Part shown: positions 7,090 to 15,296 of the stretch, piece after piece
Layout of the letters: every line of letters begins with the position of its first letter
Numbering within the stretch: position 1 is the stretch's first letter
From: Bacillota bacterium
GTDB lineage: Bacteria > Bacillota > Clostridia > Peptostreptococcales > Anaerovoracaceae
Direction of reading: 5' to 3'
NCBI GenBank assembly: GCA_017936025.1
Contig: JAGBGL010000048.1
Coordinates: 1-25,565, forward strand
DNA: 25,565 nucleotides
Notes under the pieces: model-generated
Told to the model about the DNA's origin: nothing
Seen by the model: only the letters and a program-made list of their open reading frames with translations
Databases searched by the model: none
Translations under genes and position numbers: made by a program

Positions 7090-7755
7090 ATGAGAACGGT
7101 AATGATAAAAGGATTTTCCAAAACAGGAAAGACTTCAACGGTGACTGCCCTTGTAGCGGAGCTGAAAAAAAGAGGATATACGGTCGGAACCGTCAAGGAT
7201 ATCCATTTTGAAGGATACCATGCAGATGTGGAAGGCACCGACACTTATAAGCACCGTCAGGCCGGGGCGAGACGTGTAACTGCAAGAGGAACAGGCGACA
7301 CGGCGATCATCGCTGACCGTCAGATGACTATCCACGAGATCCTCAAATATTACAAAGAAGATTTTGTCATTCTGGAAGGTGACAGTGGACTGAAATGCCC
7401 GACTGTCATCACCGGCAGAACGACCGAAGATATAGATAAAAGATGGTGTCATGAGGCTGTTGCTATTTCAGGGGTAATTGCGGGAGACCCGGTCACAGGT
7501 GAGGGAAAACTCATGGATGAATACAGAGGGCTGCCAGTTATAAACGGAATCACGGAGGTGGAGAAATTGGCTGATATCGTAGGAAAAAATACTGAGAAAA
7601 TGGTTGAAAATATGGAAGTGGAGCTGACTATCGGCGGCGAAGATGTCTGGATGGTACCATTTGTAAAAGAGACAATAAAGAACGTAGTAGTTGGCGCAGT
7701 CAAGGCGCTGGACGGCTATGAAGAAGGAAAAGAAATCGTAATCAAAGTGAAGTAG
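7090..7755 (+). CDS. mobB: MobB-like GTPase of molybdopterin-nucleotide synthesis
   Basis: A 221-residue P-loop protein starting MRTVMIKGFSKTGKTSTVTAL, the MobB Walker A near the N-terminus, followed by VGTVKDIHFEG and DTYKHRQAGARRV, which are standard MobB blocks. MobB binds GTP and assists MobA in forming the guanine dinucleotide cofactor. The ATG at 7090 was chosen over an in-frame TTG at 7075 because GGAGG at 7077-7081 is correctly spaced only for the ATG. The C-terminal ~60 residues beyond the usual MobB core (ELTIGGEDVWMVPFVKETI) resemble an extension seen in clostridial MobB-like proteins. No MobA is visible in the window, so its partner is elsewhere or its role differs. Confidence 0.87.
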   Translation: MRTVMIKGFSKTGKTSTVTALVAELKKRGYTVGTVKDIHFEGYHADVEGTDTYKHRQAGARRVTARGTGDTAIIADRQMTIHEILKYYKEDFVILEGDSGLKCPTVITGRTTEDIDKRWCHEAVAISGVIAGDPVTGEGKLMDEYRGLPVINGITEVEKLADIVGKNTEKMVENMEVELTIGGEDVWMVPFVKETIKNVVVGAVKALDGYEEGKEIVIKVK

Positions 7756-7764
7756 GAGCTTTAA

Positions 7765-8997
7765 ATGAGATTATTAAAAGTAGATACGCTTGCAGAGGCA
7801 AGAGAAAAGCTTTTGAAAGCAGCTGAAAATAAAATACCGGCAGTGGAAACTGTGGGCTTCGAAGAAGCACTGGGCAGAGTGCTGGCAGAGGATCTGTCCA
7901 GCAAAGATTCCATTCCGGGATTCCGCAAATCCACGGTGGATGGATATGCCGTAATGGCAAAGGATACACAGGGCGTTACGGAAAGTATACCTGTATTCCT
8001 GGATGTGATCGAGGAAGTCGCGATCGGCATTCAGCCTGAGAAAACGGTTGGGCCGGGACAGGCTGTATATGTGCCGACAGGCGGTATGGTGCCTGAAGGT
8101 GCAGATGCCATGGTAATGATCGAGTACTGCGAGAAATTCGATGATACAAGTATTGCAGTATACAATTCCGTATCTCCGGGACGCAGCATAATCATGGAAG
8201 GCGAAGACATTATGTCCGGCGCACAGTTCCTGAAAAAAGGAAAAATCATACGCCCTCAGGAAGTGGGAGTAATGGCTTCTGCCGGTGTGACTGAAGTACA
8301 GGTTTATAAACCATGGAAAATCACTATCATTTCTACAGGTGACGAACTGGTAGATGCAAAGCAGAAGCCGGAAAAAGGTCAGACAAGAGACATCAACACA
8401 TACTCTGTTTCTTCCATCAGCAGAAATCACGGATTTGAAATCATTGACCGGAAGGTCTTAAAAGATGACAAAGAAATACTTACGGCAGCAATCAGTAAAG
8501 CAATGGCTGAAAGCGATGTCGTTATCTGCTCAGGAGGCAGCTCCCAGGGTGAAAAGGACCACACTGCTGATGTTATGGATCAGCTTTCAAATGAAGGTGT
8601 GTTCACTCACGGAATCGCTATCAGACCCGGAAAACCTACGATTCTGGGATATGATGAAAAAACAGAAACTATATTGGTAGGACTTCCGGGACATCCTGCA
8701 GCTGCAATGCTGGTGTTTGAACTGATGGTGATCTGGCTTTACAGACAGCTGACAGGCCAGAAGGAAGCACCGAAGACTCTGGCACGCATTTCTGAAAACG
8801 TTGCAGGCGGAGCAGGAAGAACAACTTGCCTGCTGCTGGAACTGACAGAAGGCGAAGACGGAATATACATTGCAGAGCCGGTACTGGGAAAATCAGGACT
8901 GATGACGACTCTGACGAGAGCAGACGGATATACACTGGTTCACGGAGACACAGAAGGTCTGAAAGAGGGCGAACTGATCCGGGTAACATTATTCTAA
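7765..8997 (+). CDS. moeA: Molybdopterin molybdenumtransferase (MoeA)
   Basis: A full-length 410-residue MoeA, the enzyme that inserts metal into adenylated molybdopterin. Signature blocks are in order: IPGFRKSTVDGYAV (substrate-loop region, residues ~50-63), PTGGMVPEGADAMVMIEY, RSIIMEGEDI, IISTGDEL, CSGGSSQGEKDHTADV in the MogA-like domain, IRPGKPTI and LPGHPAAAM. The C-terminal beta domain ends LKEGELIRVTLF. It begins nine bases after mobB with GTAGGAGC as ribosome site, and a second moeA follows 13 bases later. Two adjacent MoeA paralogues are common in organisms that use both Mo and W, which suggests but does not prove metal specialisation. Confidence 0.94.
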   Translation: MRLLKVDTLAEAREKLLKAAENKIPAVETVGFEEALGRVLAEDLSSKDSIPGFRKSTVDGYAVMAKDTQGVTESIPVFLDVIEEVAIGIQPEKTVGPGQAVYVPTGGMVPEGADAMVMIEYCEKFDDTSIAVYNSVSPGRSIIMEGEDIMSGAQFLKKGKIIRPQEVGVMASAGVTEVQVYKPWKITIISTGDELVDAKQKPEKGQTRDINTYSVSSISRNHGFEIIDRKVLKDDKEILTAAISKAMAESDVVICSGGSSQGEKDHTADVMDQLSNEGVFTHGIAIRPGKPTILGYDEKTETILVGLPGHPAAAMLVFELMVIWLYRQLTGQKEAPKTLARISENVAGGAGRTTCLLLELTEGEDGIYIAEPVLGKSGLMTTLTRADGYTLVHGDTEGLKEGELIRVTLF

Positions 8998-9010
8998 GTG
9001 AGGGAAAAAC

Positions 9011-10918
9011 ATGGCTAAAAAGCGTAATTTATATTTAAAAACTATTCCAGTAGAGGAAGCAAGAGAAAAATATTTCACAGCGCTGGAATCTGTGCTTTCA
9101 GTTAAACTGGAAACTATTCCGGTAACAGAATCTCTGGACCGCATCACAAGTACAGCAATCTTCGCAAGATACAGTTCTCCGCTGTTCAATGCTTCCGCTA
9201 TGGACGGCATTGCTGTAACTGCTGAAGACACAGCAAATGCCAGCGAAGTGAACCCGGTGATCCTGCCTGAAGGAAGCTATCAGATCGTAGATACAGGAGA
9301 TCCGATCCATCCGCCGTACGATGCAGTCATCATGGCTGAAGACATCGTAGAGGTAGAAGAAGGTGTTAAGATCATTGCTTCCGCGGCACCGTGGCAGCAC
9401 ATAAGACCTATCGGAGAAGACATCGTTTCCGGGGAAATGATCCTGCCAAGCAATCATAAAATCAGACCTATCGATATAGGTGTGTTATTATCCGCAGGAA
9501 TTCTGGAAATTGAAGTAATAAAAAGACCTGAGGTGGCGATTTTCCCTACAGGTACAGAAATCATCGAACCTGAAGATGATCCTGAAGACGGCAGCATCAT
9601 CGAATCCAACTCCCGTATGTTTGAGAACATGGTAACAGTAGCGGGCGGCATCAGGCACAGATTCCCGCCGATCATCGACAACTACGAAATGATCCGCGAC
9701 CAGGTTTCTGCGGCAGTAGATACACACGACATGGTCATCGTAAATGCGGGATCCAGTGCAGGAACAGAAGACTTCACAGTTCATGTTCTCCGTGAACTGG
9801 GCGAAGTTATCGTTCACGGCGTATCCATCAAACCGGGCAAGCCTGTTATCCTTGCAATCGTAAGAGGCAAACCTGTGATCGGTCTGCCGGGATATCCTGT
9901 ATCCGCGTATATCGGATTTGAAAACTTTGTGCAGCCGGTGCTGCAGATGATGGGTAAGCGCCCGGAACAGCTGACAGAGACTGTGGAAGCAGCGATTTCA
10001 AAACGTCTGGTTTCCAGTCTTAAACATAAAGAATATGTCCGCGTAAAAGTGGGCAAAGTAGGCGACAAGTTCGTTGCAGCTCCTCTGGCAAGAGGTGCAG
10101 GCGCAGCAATGTCTCTGGTGCGCGCAGACGGATTCTGCGTCATCGAGCAGACCAGCGAAGGTGTTGAAGCCGGAGAAATGGTCAACATCGAGCTGTACCG
10201 CAGCAAAGATGAAATCGAGCATACAGCAGTTATCATCGGAAGCCACGATCTGATCCTGGACGTTATGGCAGACATCATGCCGAACGAATATCCGGGCATG
10301 CATGTGACAAGTACACATGTAGGAAGCATGGGTGGTCTGATGGCTCTGCGCAGAGGTGAAGCTCATCTTGCTCCTATCCACCTGCTGGATGAAGCGACAG
10401 GCGAATATAACGTTTCCTATGTGAAGAGAATGTTCAAAGAGCCGATGGCACTGATCAAAGGAGTAGACCGTATCCAGGGAATCATGGTTAAAAAAGGCAA
10501 CCCTCTCGGAATCAATGGAATTGCAGATCTGGCGAAAGACGGAGTACGCTATGTCAACAGACAGAGAGGCGCAGGTACAAGAGTTCTGTTCGATTACCAG
10601 CTGAAGCAGGCAGGTATCCAGCCAGAAGCGATCAAAGGATATGACCGCGAAATGGCCACTCACATGGCAGTGGCTGCGGCAGTTGCCAGCGACAGCGGCG
10701 ACGCCGGAATGGGCGTACTGTCTGCAGCTCAGGCAATGGATCTTGACTTCATCCCTGTAGGCGTGGAAGAGTATGATTTCGCTATCCCTCAGAGATTCCT
10801 TGATGTACCTGCAGTGCAGGCTTTCATTGAGATCCTGAAGAGCGATGGCTTCCATAAGAAACTGGAAGAACTGGGCGGATATGAAGTGAGAAACGCCGGG
10901 GAAATTGTAGAAATCTAA
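9011..10918 (+). CDS. moeA: MoeA fused to a periplasmic-binding-protein-like domain
   Basis: A 635-residue protein: residues 1 to ~400 are a complete MoeA (NASAMDGIAV, DAVIMAEDIVEVEEG, IFPTGTEI, NAGSSAGTEDFT, IKPGKPVI, LPGYPVSAY), and ~405-635 are a binding-protein-like domain (IIGSHDLILDVMADIM, GSMGGLMALRRGEAHLAPIHLLD, INRQRGAGTR-type VNRQRGAGTRVLFDY, GDAGMGVLSAAQAMDL). This PBP-like domain is a known C-terminal addition to MoeA in archaea and Clostridia and may bind the oxyanion in the cytoplasm; there is no signal peptide. It closes the moaD operon; no clear terminator follows before the next leader. Well-supported family assignment, with the function of the added domain inferred. Confidence 0.92.
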   Translation: MAKKRNLYLKTIPVEEAREKYFTALESVLSVKLETIPVTESLDRITSTAIFARYSSPLFNASAMDGIAVTAEDTANASEVNPVILPEGSYQIVDTGDPIHPPYDAVIMAEDIVEVEEGVKIIASAAPWQHIRPIGEDIVSGEMILPSNHKIRPIDIGVLLSAGILEIEVIKRPEVAIFPTGTEIIEPEDDPEDGSIIESNSRMFENMVTVAGGIRHRFPPIIDNYEMIRDQVSAAVDTHDMVIVNAGSSAGTEDFTVHVLRELGEVIVHGVSIKPGKPVILAIVRGKPVIGLPGYPVSAYIGFENFVQPVLQMMGKRPEQLTETVEAAISKRLVSSLKHKEYVRVKVGKVGDKFVAAPLARGAGAAMSLVRADGFCVIEQTSEGVEAGEMVNIELYRSKDEIEHTAVIIGSHDLILDVMADIMPNEYPGMHVTSTHVGSMGGLMALRRGEAHLAPIHLLDEATGEYNVSYVKRMFKEPMALIKGVDRIQGIMVKKGNPLGINGIADLAKDGVRYVNRQRGAGTRVLFDYQLKQAGIQPEAIKGYDREMATHMAVAAAVASDSGDAGMGVLSAAQAMDLDFIPVGVEEYDFAIPQRFLDVPAVQAFIEILKSDGFHKKLEELGGYEVRNAGEIVEI

Positions 10919-10995
10919 AATTATATTTTCTTGTGCTGATTTAAATATCTCAGACAACCTGTAATATTCTTGCGATTTTAAAAAACTATATTGCG

Positions 10996-11025
10996 TTGTT
11001 ATTATAGCGTGGTTGTTTGTATAAC
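10996..11025 (+). promoter_or_regulatory. Weak promoter candidate upstream of the class II importer operon
   Basis: TTGTTA (10996-11001), 18-bp spacer, TATAAC (11020-11025), with an 8-bp inverted repeat GTTGTTAT/ATAACAAC (10995-11002, 11021-11028) covering both boxes. The stretch 10919-10994 before it is AT-rich and shows no gene or terminator. Confidence 0.3.
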
Positions 11026-11029
11026 AACA
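11014..11029. promoter_or_regulatory. Candidate operator dyad TGTTT-N6-CAACA (copy 4)
   Basis: TGTTTGTATAACAACA differs from the perfect dyad at one half-site base and lies 17 bp before the Moco aptamer of this operon. Confidence 0.4.
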
Positions 11030-11045
11030 TTGTGTTAAACTAACA

Positions 11046-11147
11046 GTAACTCCGAGCTGGAATTTCTAAAGCGCATCAGCGCCATGAATTACAGCCAATG
11101 GGTATGCGGGGAAACCTGTGTGCCTTCCGTGTTTGAGAAGGATGTTG
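11046..11147 (+). promoter_or_regulatory. Moco riboswitch (P3-containing) upstream of the class II importer
   Basis: P1 pairs AAC-TCC (11048-11053) with GGA-T-GTT (11140-11146). A GCGC-ATCA-GCGC hairpin lies in the 5' part. The 3' core has AGCCAATGGGTA, then a P3 stem GCGGG/CCTGT capped by GAAA (11106-11119), then TGCCTTCCG, all hallmarks of the Moco RNA family. The same blocks recur at 18425. Such RNAs are believed to bind molybdenum cofactor and repress cofactor or metallate genes. Confidence 0.82.
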
Positions 11148-11202
11148 GATTTACATATATGCATGCGGTTTCTGCGAGCATAATTTGACTTGTTAAGTAC
11201 AG

Positions 11203-11238
11203 CAGTAGTTTCTTGAACAGAAGGAGCTACTGTTTTTT
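11203..11238 (+). terminator. Leader terminator of the Moco riboswitch at 11046
   Basis: CAGTAG-T-TTCTT (11203-11214) pairs with AAGGA-G-CTACTG (11221-11232), loop GAACAG, followed by six T. It sits 30 bp before the lipoprotein start, so the switch probably acts by premature termination. Confidence 0.8.
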
Positions 11239-11269
11239 ATTTTTAAACTAAGAAAAGGAGCAATCACAA

Positions 11270-12208
11270 ATGAAAAAATTCAGAGCAGCATTAGTTGTTG
11301 TACTGGCACTGGTATTCTGTCTGGCAATGACTGCATGCGGAGAAGAAAAAGTTGAAGGCCCTGAAGTTCCTGAAGCAGGAGATCTGGGCGCAGTAATGGT
11401 TTACGTTGACGGTGAACCTGTAAGCGAAGAAGGTATGACTTACGATGATATGGCAGATGTCCTGACTCACACTCAGACAGAAGACGGAACATTCTACTAT
11501 GGCGTTCCTGTAGCTGATCTGGCTGCTGATGCAGAAATCGCAGGCGTATACTTCCAGGCAGAAGATGGATTCATGTCCTACGGTGCAGCAGAAGCTTCCG
11601 TACTGACTGTATTTTCCACAGACGCTGATGGCGTTTACCAGCCTGTAATGTATAATGAAGCAGCAAGCTTCGGCGGATTCGTTGACGGCGGAATCTTCAG
11701 CACAGGTGTTAAAGCAGTTTACCTGACTACAACAGCTTCCGACTGGTCTGTTGATATCCAGGTTGACGGTGAATCCGTAGGAACTCTGACAGTTGTAGAA
11801 TTTATGCAGAAAACTCCAATGAACGGTAACCCAACTCCAACAGCAATGTACGATGCTTCCTTCATGTACAAACAGGGACAGGCTGAATACAAAGGACAGT
11901 TCCTGGGATTCGGTCTGGATCAGCTGGTTGCAAAATGCAACAAACTGGAAATGGGAGTTCCAACTGAATACACTAACGTAGAAGTTACAGGCGTGAACGG
12001 AATGGGAGTTGAAGGTGTTAACACTGAATACAGCACTGACGCAGCTTCTCCATGGTACTATGGAAACATGAAGTTCTTCACAATGTATGACGGTAAAACT
12101 TACTGCGAAATCGGTAAGCAGCCTGTTGGTCTGACTGCATTCCTGGATGGACAGGGTATGAGATGGACAACTTACAACCTGACTACAATCAACTTCGTAA
12201 CAAAATAA
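11270..12208 (+). CDS. Unrecognised lipoprotein, first gene of the class II importer operon
   Basis: A 312-residue secreted lipoprotein: MKKFR, hydrophobic core, lipobox MTAC with Cys23, then an acidic linker. I do not recognise a named family. The mature part seems to hold two similar beta-rich halves: residues ~42-150 (VMVYVDGEPVSEEG, YYGVPVADLAADAEIAGV, DGFMSYG) and ~160-312 (VDIQVDGESVGTLT, FLGFGLDQLVAKC, YYGNMKFFTMYDGKTY). The pattern of a loop like pvadL followed by aDGF faintly recalls the fold of sulfite-oxidase-type pterin domains, but the cofactor cysteine is not evident, so this is only a hint. It starts the operon under a Moco riboswitch and precedes a substrate-binding protein, which suggests a surface role in metallate or cofactor capture. 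Confidence 0.8.
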   Translation: MKKFRAALVVVLALVFCLAMTACGEEKVEGPEVPEAGDLGAVMVYVDGEPVSEEGMTYDDMADVLTHTQTEDGTFYYGVPVADLAADAEIAGVYFQAEDGFMSYGAAEASVLTVFSTDADGVYQPVMYNEAASFGGFVDGGIFSTGVKAVYLTTTASDWSVDIQVDGESVGTLTVVEFMQKTPMNGNPTPTAMYDASFMYKQGQAEYKGQFLGFGLDQLVAKCNKLEMGVPTEYTNVEVTGVNGMGVEGVNTEYSTDAASPWYYGNMKFFTMYDGKTYCEIGKQPVGLTAFLDGQGMRWTTYNLTTINFVTK

Positions 12209-12229
12209 GTTAATCAATACTACGCGGAA

Positions 12230-12250
12230 AGACGGCAGACTCTGCCGTCT
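12230..12250 (+). other. Hairpin between lipoprotein and binding-protein genes
   Basis: AGACGGCA (12230-12237) pairs with TGCCGTCT (12243-12250). No T-run follows, so it is more likely an mRNA-stabilising or processing element than a terminator. Confidence 0.55.
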
Positions 12251-12277
12251 ATTCGTGTCTAATAAAGGAGAAAATAC

Positions 12278-13402
12278 ATGAAAAAGTTTTTATGCATAAT
12301 GCTGGCACTGATCATGGCATTTACTGTATGTGCGTGCGGCGGAGCTTCCACAGGCGACAGAGTTGTAACTGACCTTGTAGGAAGAGAAGTTGGCATGTCT
12401 GAAGAACCTCAGAACATCGCAGCTATGGCCGGACCTACATATGAAATGACATTCATGCTGGATTCTGTAGACAAAATCAAAATGGTAAAAGCAGGCCACA
12501 CTACTAACTATCCTCTGGCTCTGCTGACAAATCCGGATCTGGCAAACATGAACACACTGGCAGCTAACCCAAGTTCTTCTGTAAACATTGAAGACTACCT
12601 TGCTGAAGAAATCGATCTGGTACTGTACTACGAAACAGAAACAGAACTGGAAAAATTCGAAAACGCAGGTATCCCTGCTATCGTAATTTCCAAAAATACC
12701 GGTCTGCTGGGAACAATGGAAGAAGTTAAAGCTCAGACTATCGATGAATACATTGAACTGATGACTTCTCCTATCATGATCCTGTCTGACGCGATCAATA
12801 CTGAAGAAGCAAAAGCTGAAGCAGAAGCATGGAAAAAATATACTGCAGGCATTCTGCAGATGGTATATGACAGAACAAAAGATCTGACAGATGACCAGAG
12901 AAAAACCGTTTACTGGGGAAACACATGGGGTGAAAACATCCTGGCTTCCTACAGTGTAAACAACCGCTGGTATGAAGTTAATCTGGCAGGCGGAAAACTG
13001 CTGGGACCTGAAGAAGGCGGCGGAAACTTCCCTGAAATCACTTCTGAACAGCTGTTCAAATGGGATCCTGATGTAATTCTGGTAGACAACCACGGTAACT
13101 ATCCTGAACTGGTAATTCAGTCCATGTACAAAGACGGTTCTCAGTGGGCTTCCCTGTCTGCAGTTAAGAATGAAGAACTTCACAGAATCCCTGCTGGCGT
13201 ATTCTTCCTGGACAAAGGATCCACAACAGCACTGATGGTACTGTGGATGGCAACTGTTATCCAGCCTGAACTGTTCACAGATGTGAGCGTTGCAGAAGAA
13301 ATCCAGCACTACTACAGCGAATTCTATGAATATGAACTGACTCTGGACGAAGCTCAGCAGGTAGTAGACGGCTGGTACGATTTCAGTACTTTTGACGAAT
13401 AA
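12278..13402 (+). CDS. FecB/BtuF-type ABC transporter substrate-binding lipoprotein
   Basis: A 374-residue lipoprotein (lipobox VCAC, Cys20) with the two-lobe, long-helix class III binding-protein pattern: VVTDLVGREVGMSEEPQNIAAM at the first strand, NIEDYLAEEIDLVLYY for the first lobe end, and a second lobe with WDPDVILVDN and LHRIPAGVFFLDKG. Class III proteins carry siderophores, haem, cobalamin, or, in the MolA protein of Haemophilus, molybdate/tungstate. The genes around it (permease, ATPase, Moco riboswitch in front) favour an Mo- or W-containing ligand; iron-siderophore is the main alternative. Ribosome site AAAGGAG precedes the ATG. The hairpin at 12230 separates it from the preceding lipoprotein gene. 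Confidence 0.87.
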   Translation: MKKFLCIMLALIMAFTVCACGGASTGDRVVTDLVGREVGMSEEPQNIAAMAGPTYEMTFMLDSVDKIKMVKAGHTTNYPLALLTNPDLANMNTLAANPSSSVNIEDYLAEEIDLVLYYETETELEKFENAGIPAIVISKNTGLLGTMEEVKAQTIDEYIELMTSPIMILSDAINTEEAKAEAEAWKKYTAGILQMVYDRTKDLTDDQRKTVYWGNTWGENILASYSVNNRWYEVNLAGGKLLGPEEGGGNFPEITSEQLFKWDPDVILVDNHGNYPELVIQSMYKDGSQWASLSAVKNEELHRIPAGVFFLDKGSTTALMVLWMATVIQPELFTDVSVAEEIQHYYSEFYEYELTLDEAQQVVDGWYDFSTFDE

Positions 13403-13420
13403 AAACAGGTGGTGTTTTAA

Positions 13421-14497
13421 ATGAAAACTATCGAAGAAGCACCAAGACTTTCTTCCGGTGAAATAGATTTCAAGTCCCTTGAGGACCGTCCGTCCCCGTG
13501 GAAGTGGGTTCTGATGGCGGTACTTCTGGTGGCTCTGTTTATAACGAGTCTGTTCCTCGGAAGATATATAGTAATGCCGGATGAAGTAATCAAAATCATT
13601 GGTTATGAGATTTTCAATCTGCCGATCGAAAAAACGTGGACGACATCCGCAGCGACAGTAGTTATCAATATCAGACTTCCTCGTGCAATCATGGCCACGC
13701 TGATAGGTGCAGGTCTTTCGATGTCCGGTGCATCTTTCCAGGGCATGTTCCAGAACCCTCTGGTAGACCCGTACATACTGGGTGTATCCGCAGGTGCCAG
13801 CTTTGGAGCGGCAATTGGACTTGTACTGGAACTGCCGACTATCGGTATCCAGATGACATCATTTATCATGGGGCTTGTGGCAGTAGGTATCACATACTTC
13901 CTGGCGCATATGTATAAGACGACGCCGGTGCTCATGCTGATTCTTTCCGGTACTGTTGTATCTGCGTTCTTCCAGGCGATGCTTTCTTTCATCAAGTTCG
14001 TTGCGGACGATGAAGAAAAACTGCCGGCTATCACATTCTGGCTGATGGGAAGCCTTGGTAATGTCGGTCTTGATGATATTGCTCTTGCAAGCATTCCAAT
14101 CATCATCAGTATCGCAGCGCTTCTGATAATCAGATGGAAGCTCAATGTACTTTCCATGGGTGACCGTGAGGCTAAGACACTGGGTGTGAATACTGAAAAG
14201 ATGAAAGTTATCATCATCATTGCAACTACGATCATATCCTCAACATCTGTTGCTTTCTGCGGAATCATCGGATGGGTAGGACAGGTAATACCTCATCTGT
14301 GCCGTATGCTGGTAGGTCCGGATCATAAAGTCCTTATTCCGGCAACTATGCTGGTAGGCGCATCATATCTTATCCTGATCGATAATATGTGCCGTCTGTT
14401 TACAGTAACGGAAATACCTCTGGGGATCCTGACATCTGTAGTAGGTGCACCTGTATTCGCATATCTGCTGAGAAAGACGAGAGGGGGCTGGAGTTAA
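13421..14497 (+). CDS. FecCD/BtuC-type ABC transporter permease
   Basis: A 358-residue membrane protein with about ten helices. A cytoplasmic N-terminal segment of ~28 residues precedes the first helix (WVLMAVLLVALFI). The family blocks are unmistakable: RLPRAIMATLIGAGLSMSGA, QGMFQNPLVDPYILGVSAGA, and near the end GWVGQVIPHLCRMLVGPDHK with LIDNMCR. It forms the channel of a class II importer such as BtuCD, FhuB or MolBC. Its TAA stop overlaps the ATG of the ATPase gene (TAATG), so the two are translationally coupled. Ligand inferred from riboswitch control and neighbours to be a molybdate/tungstate species, not proven. Confidence 0.93.
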   Translation: MKTIEEAPRLSSGEIDFKSLEDRPSPWKWVLMAVLLVALFITSLFLGRYIVMPDEVIKIIGYEIFNLPIEKTWTTSAATVVINIRLPRAIMATLIGAGLSMSGASFQGMFQNPLVDPYILGVSAGASFGAAIGLVLELPTIGIQMTSFIMGLVAVGITYFLAHMYKTTPVLMLILSGTVVSAFFQAMLSFIKFVADDEEKLPAITFWLMGSLGNVGLDDIALASIPIIISIAALLIIRWKLNVLSMGDREAKTLGVNTEKMKVIIIIATTIISSTSVAFCGIIGWVGQVIPHLCRMLVGPDHKVLIPATMLVGASYLILIDNMCRLFTVTEIPLGILTSVVGAPVFAYLLRKTRGGWS

Positions 14498-15285
14498 TGA
14501 CAGTGAAATTATCTGTACAGAATGCCAGCTTCGGTTACGGAAGTAATGAGAATGTCTGGGAAAACATAAATATCGATATCAATGATGGCGACTGTCTGTG
14601 TCTGCTGGGCCCTAATGGATGCGGAAAAACTACTCTTTTCAACTGTATCAATAATACATTTGAACTGAAGACAGGCCGTATTATGCTTAATGGTAAAGAT
14701 ATCAGAGATTTCGGTGTATCTGAACTGGCAAAGACAATAGGCGTTGTTTATCAGGAACACAGCGCACCATTCCCGTATACTTCTCTGGAAGTAGTCCGCA
14801 TGGGAAGAACTCCTCATCTTGGAATGTTCTCCACACCGGACAAAAAAGATACAGAACATGCTTACAGCATCATGGAAGAACTGGGGATCGCGCACCTTGC
14901 AGGCAAGCGCTATACACAGATTTCCGGCGGTGAAAGACAGCTGGTTCTCATAGCGAGAACGCTCTGTCAGGAACCGGAAATGATACTGTTTGATGAACCG
15001 ACATCCCATCTGGACTTCAAGAACCAGGCAATGGTGCTGCAGACAGTTAAAAAACTTTCTGCAAAGGGTATGACTATCGTCATGACCAGCCATTTCCCGA
15101 ACCACGTATGGAAAATCGCAAACAAAGTGGCGATGCTGAACTATAACGGCATGGTGGCTCAGGGTGCGGTAGAAGACGTGATGACAGAAGAAAATCTGAC
15201 AAAGACATATGGGGTAGAAGTAAAAATATATGATGCAGAATCCGGTAATCACAGGACTAAATTCTGCGATCCAAATCTAGACTAA
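14497..15285 (+). CDS. FepC/BtuD-type ABC transporter ATP-binding protein
   Basis: The 262-residue ATPase of the class II importer. Walker A GPNGCGKTT covers residues 38-46, the Q-loop is VVYQEHSAPFPY, the signature is SGGERQLVLIARTL, and Walker B is ILFDEPTSHLD with switch His in TSHFPNH. The start at 14497 was preferred to an upstream in-frame GTG at 14389 because the family N-terminus (MTVKLSVQNASFGYG) begins here, GGAG lies just upstream and the ATG overlaps the permease stop. The HLDFKNQ segment after Walker B is typical of this transporter class. A lipoprotein gene follows 11 bp later. Confidence 0.93.
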   Translation: MTVKLSVQNASFGYGSNENVWENINIDINDGDCLCLLGPNGCGKTTLFNCINNTFELKTGRIMLNGKDIRDFGVSELAKTIGVVYQEHSAPFPYTSLEVVRMGRTPHLGMFSTPDKKDTEHAYSIMEELGIAHLAGKRYTQISGGERQLVLIARTLCQEPEMILFDEPTSHLDFKNQAMVLQTVKKLSAKGMTIVMTSHFPNHVWKIANKVAMLNYNGMVAQGAVEDVMTEENLTKTYGVEVKIYDAESGNHRTKFCDPNLD

Positions 15286-15296
15286 GGAGATAAAAA

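Noticed and set aside
9998..10957. Long minus-strand open frame of 319 codons opposite the MoeA fusion
   Set aside because: Opposite a clear gene; its product is rich in Cys, His, Phe and Val without any family pattern, as expected from the biased codons of the real gene.
11291..13309. Minus-strand open frames of 308 and 339 codons opposite the lipoprotein and binding-protein genes
   Set aside because: Same artefact of codon bias; no ribosome site and no recognisable motif.
14389..14496. Upstream GTG start extending the class II ATPase by 36 residues
   Set aside because: The extension lies within the permease coding region in another frame and does not resemble ABC ATPases; ATG 14497 has the ribosome site and stop overlap.
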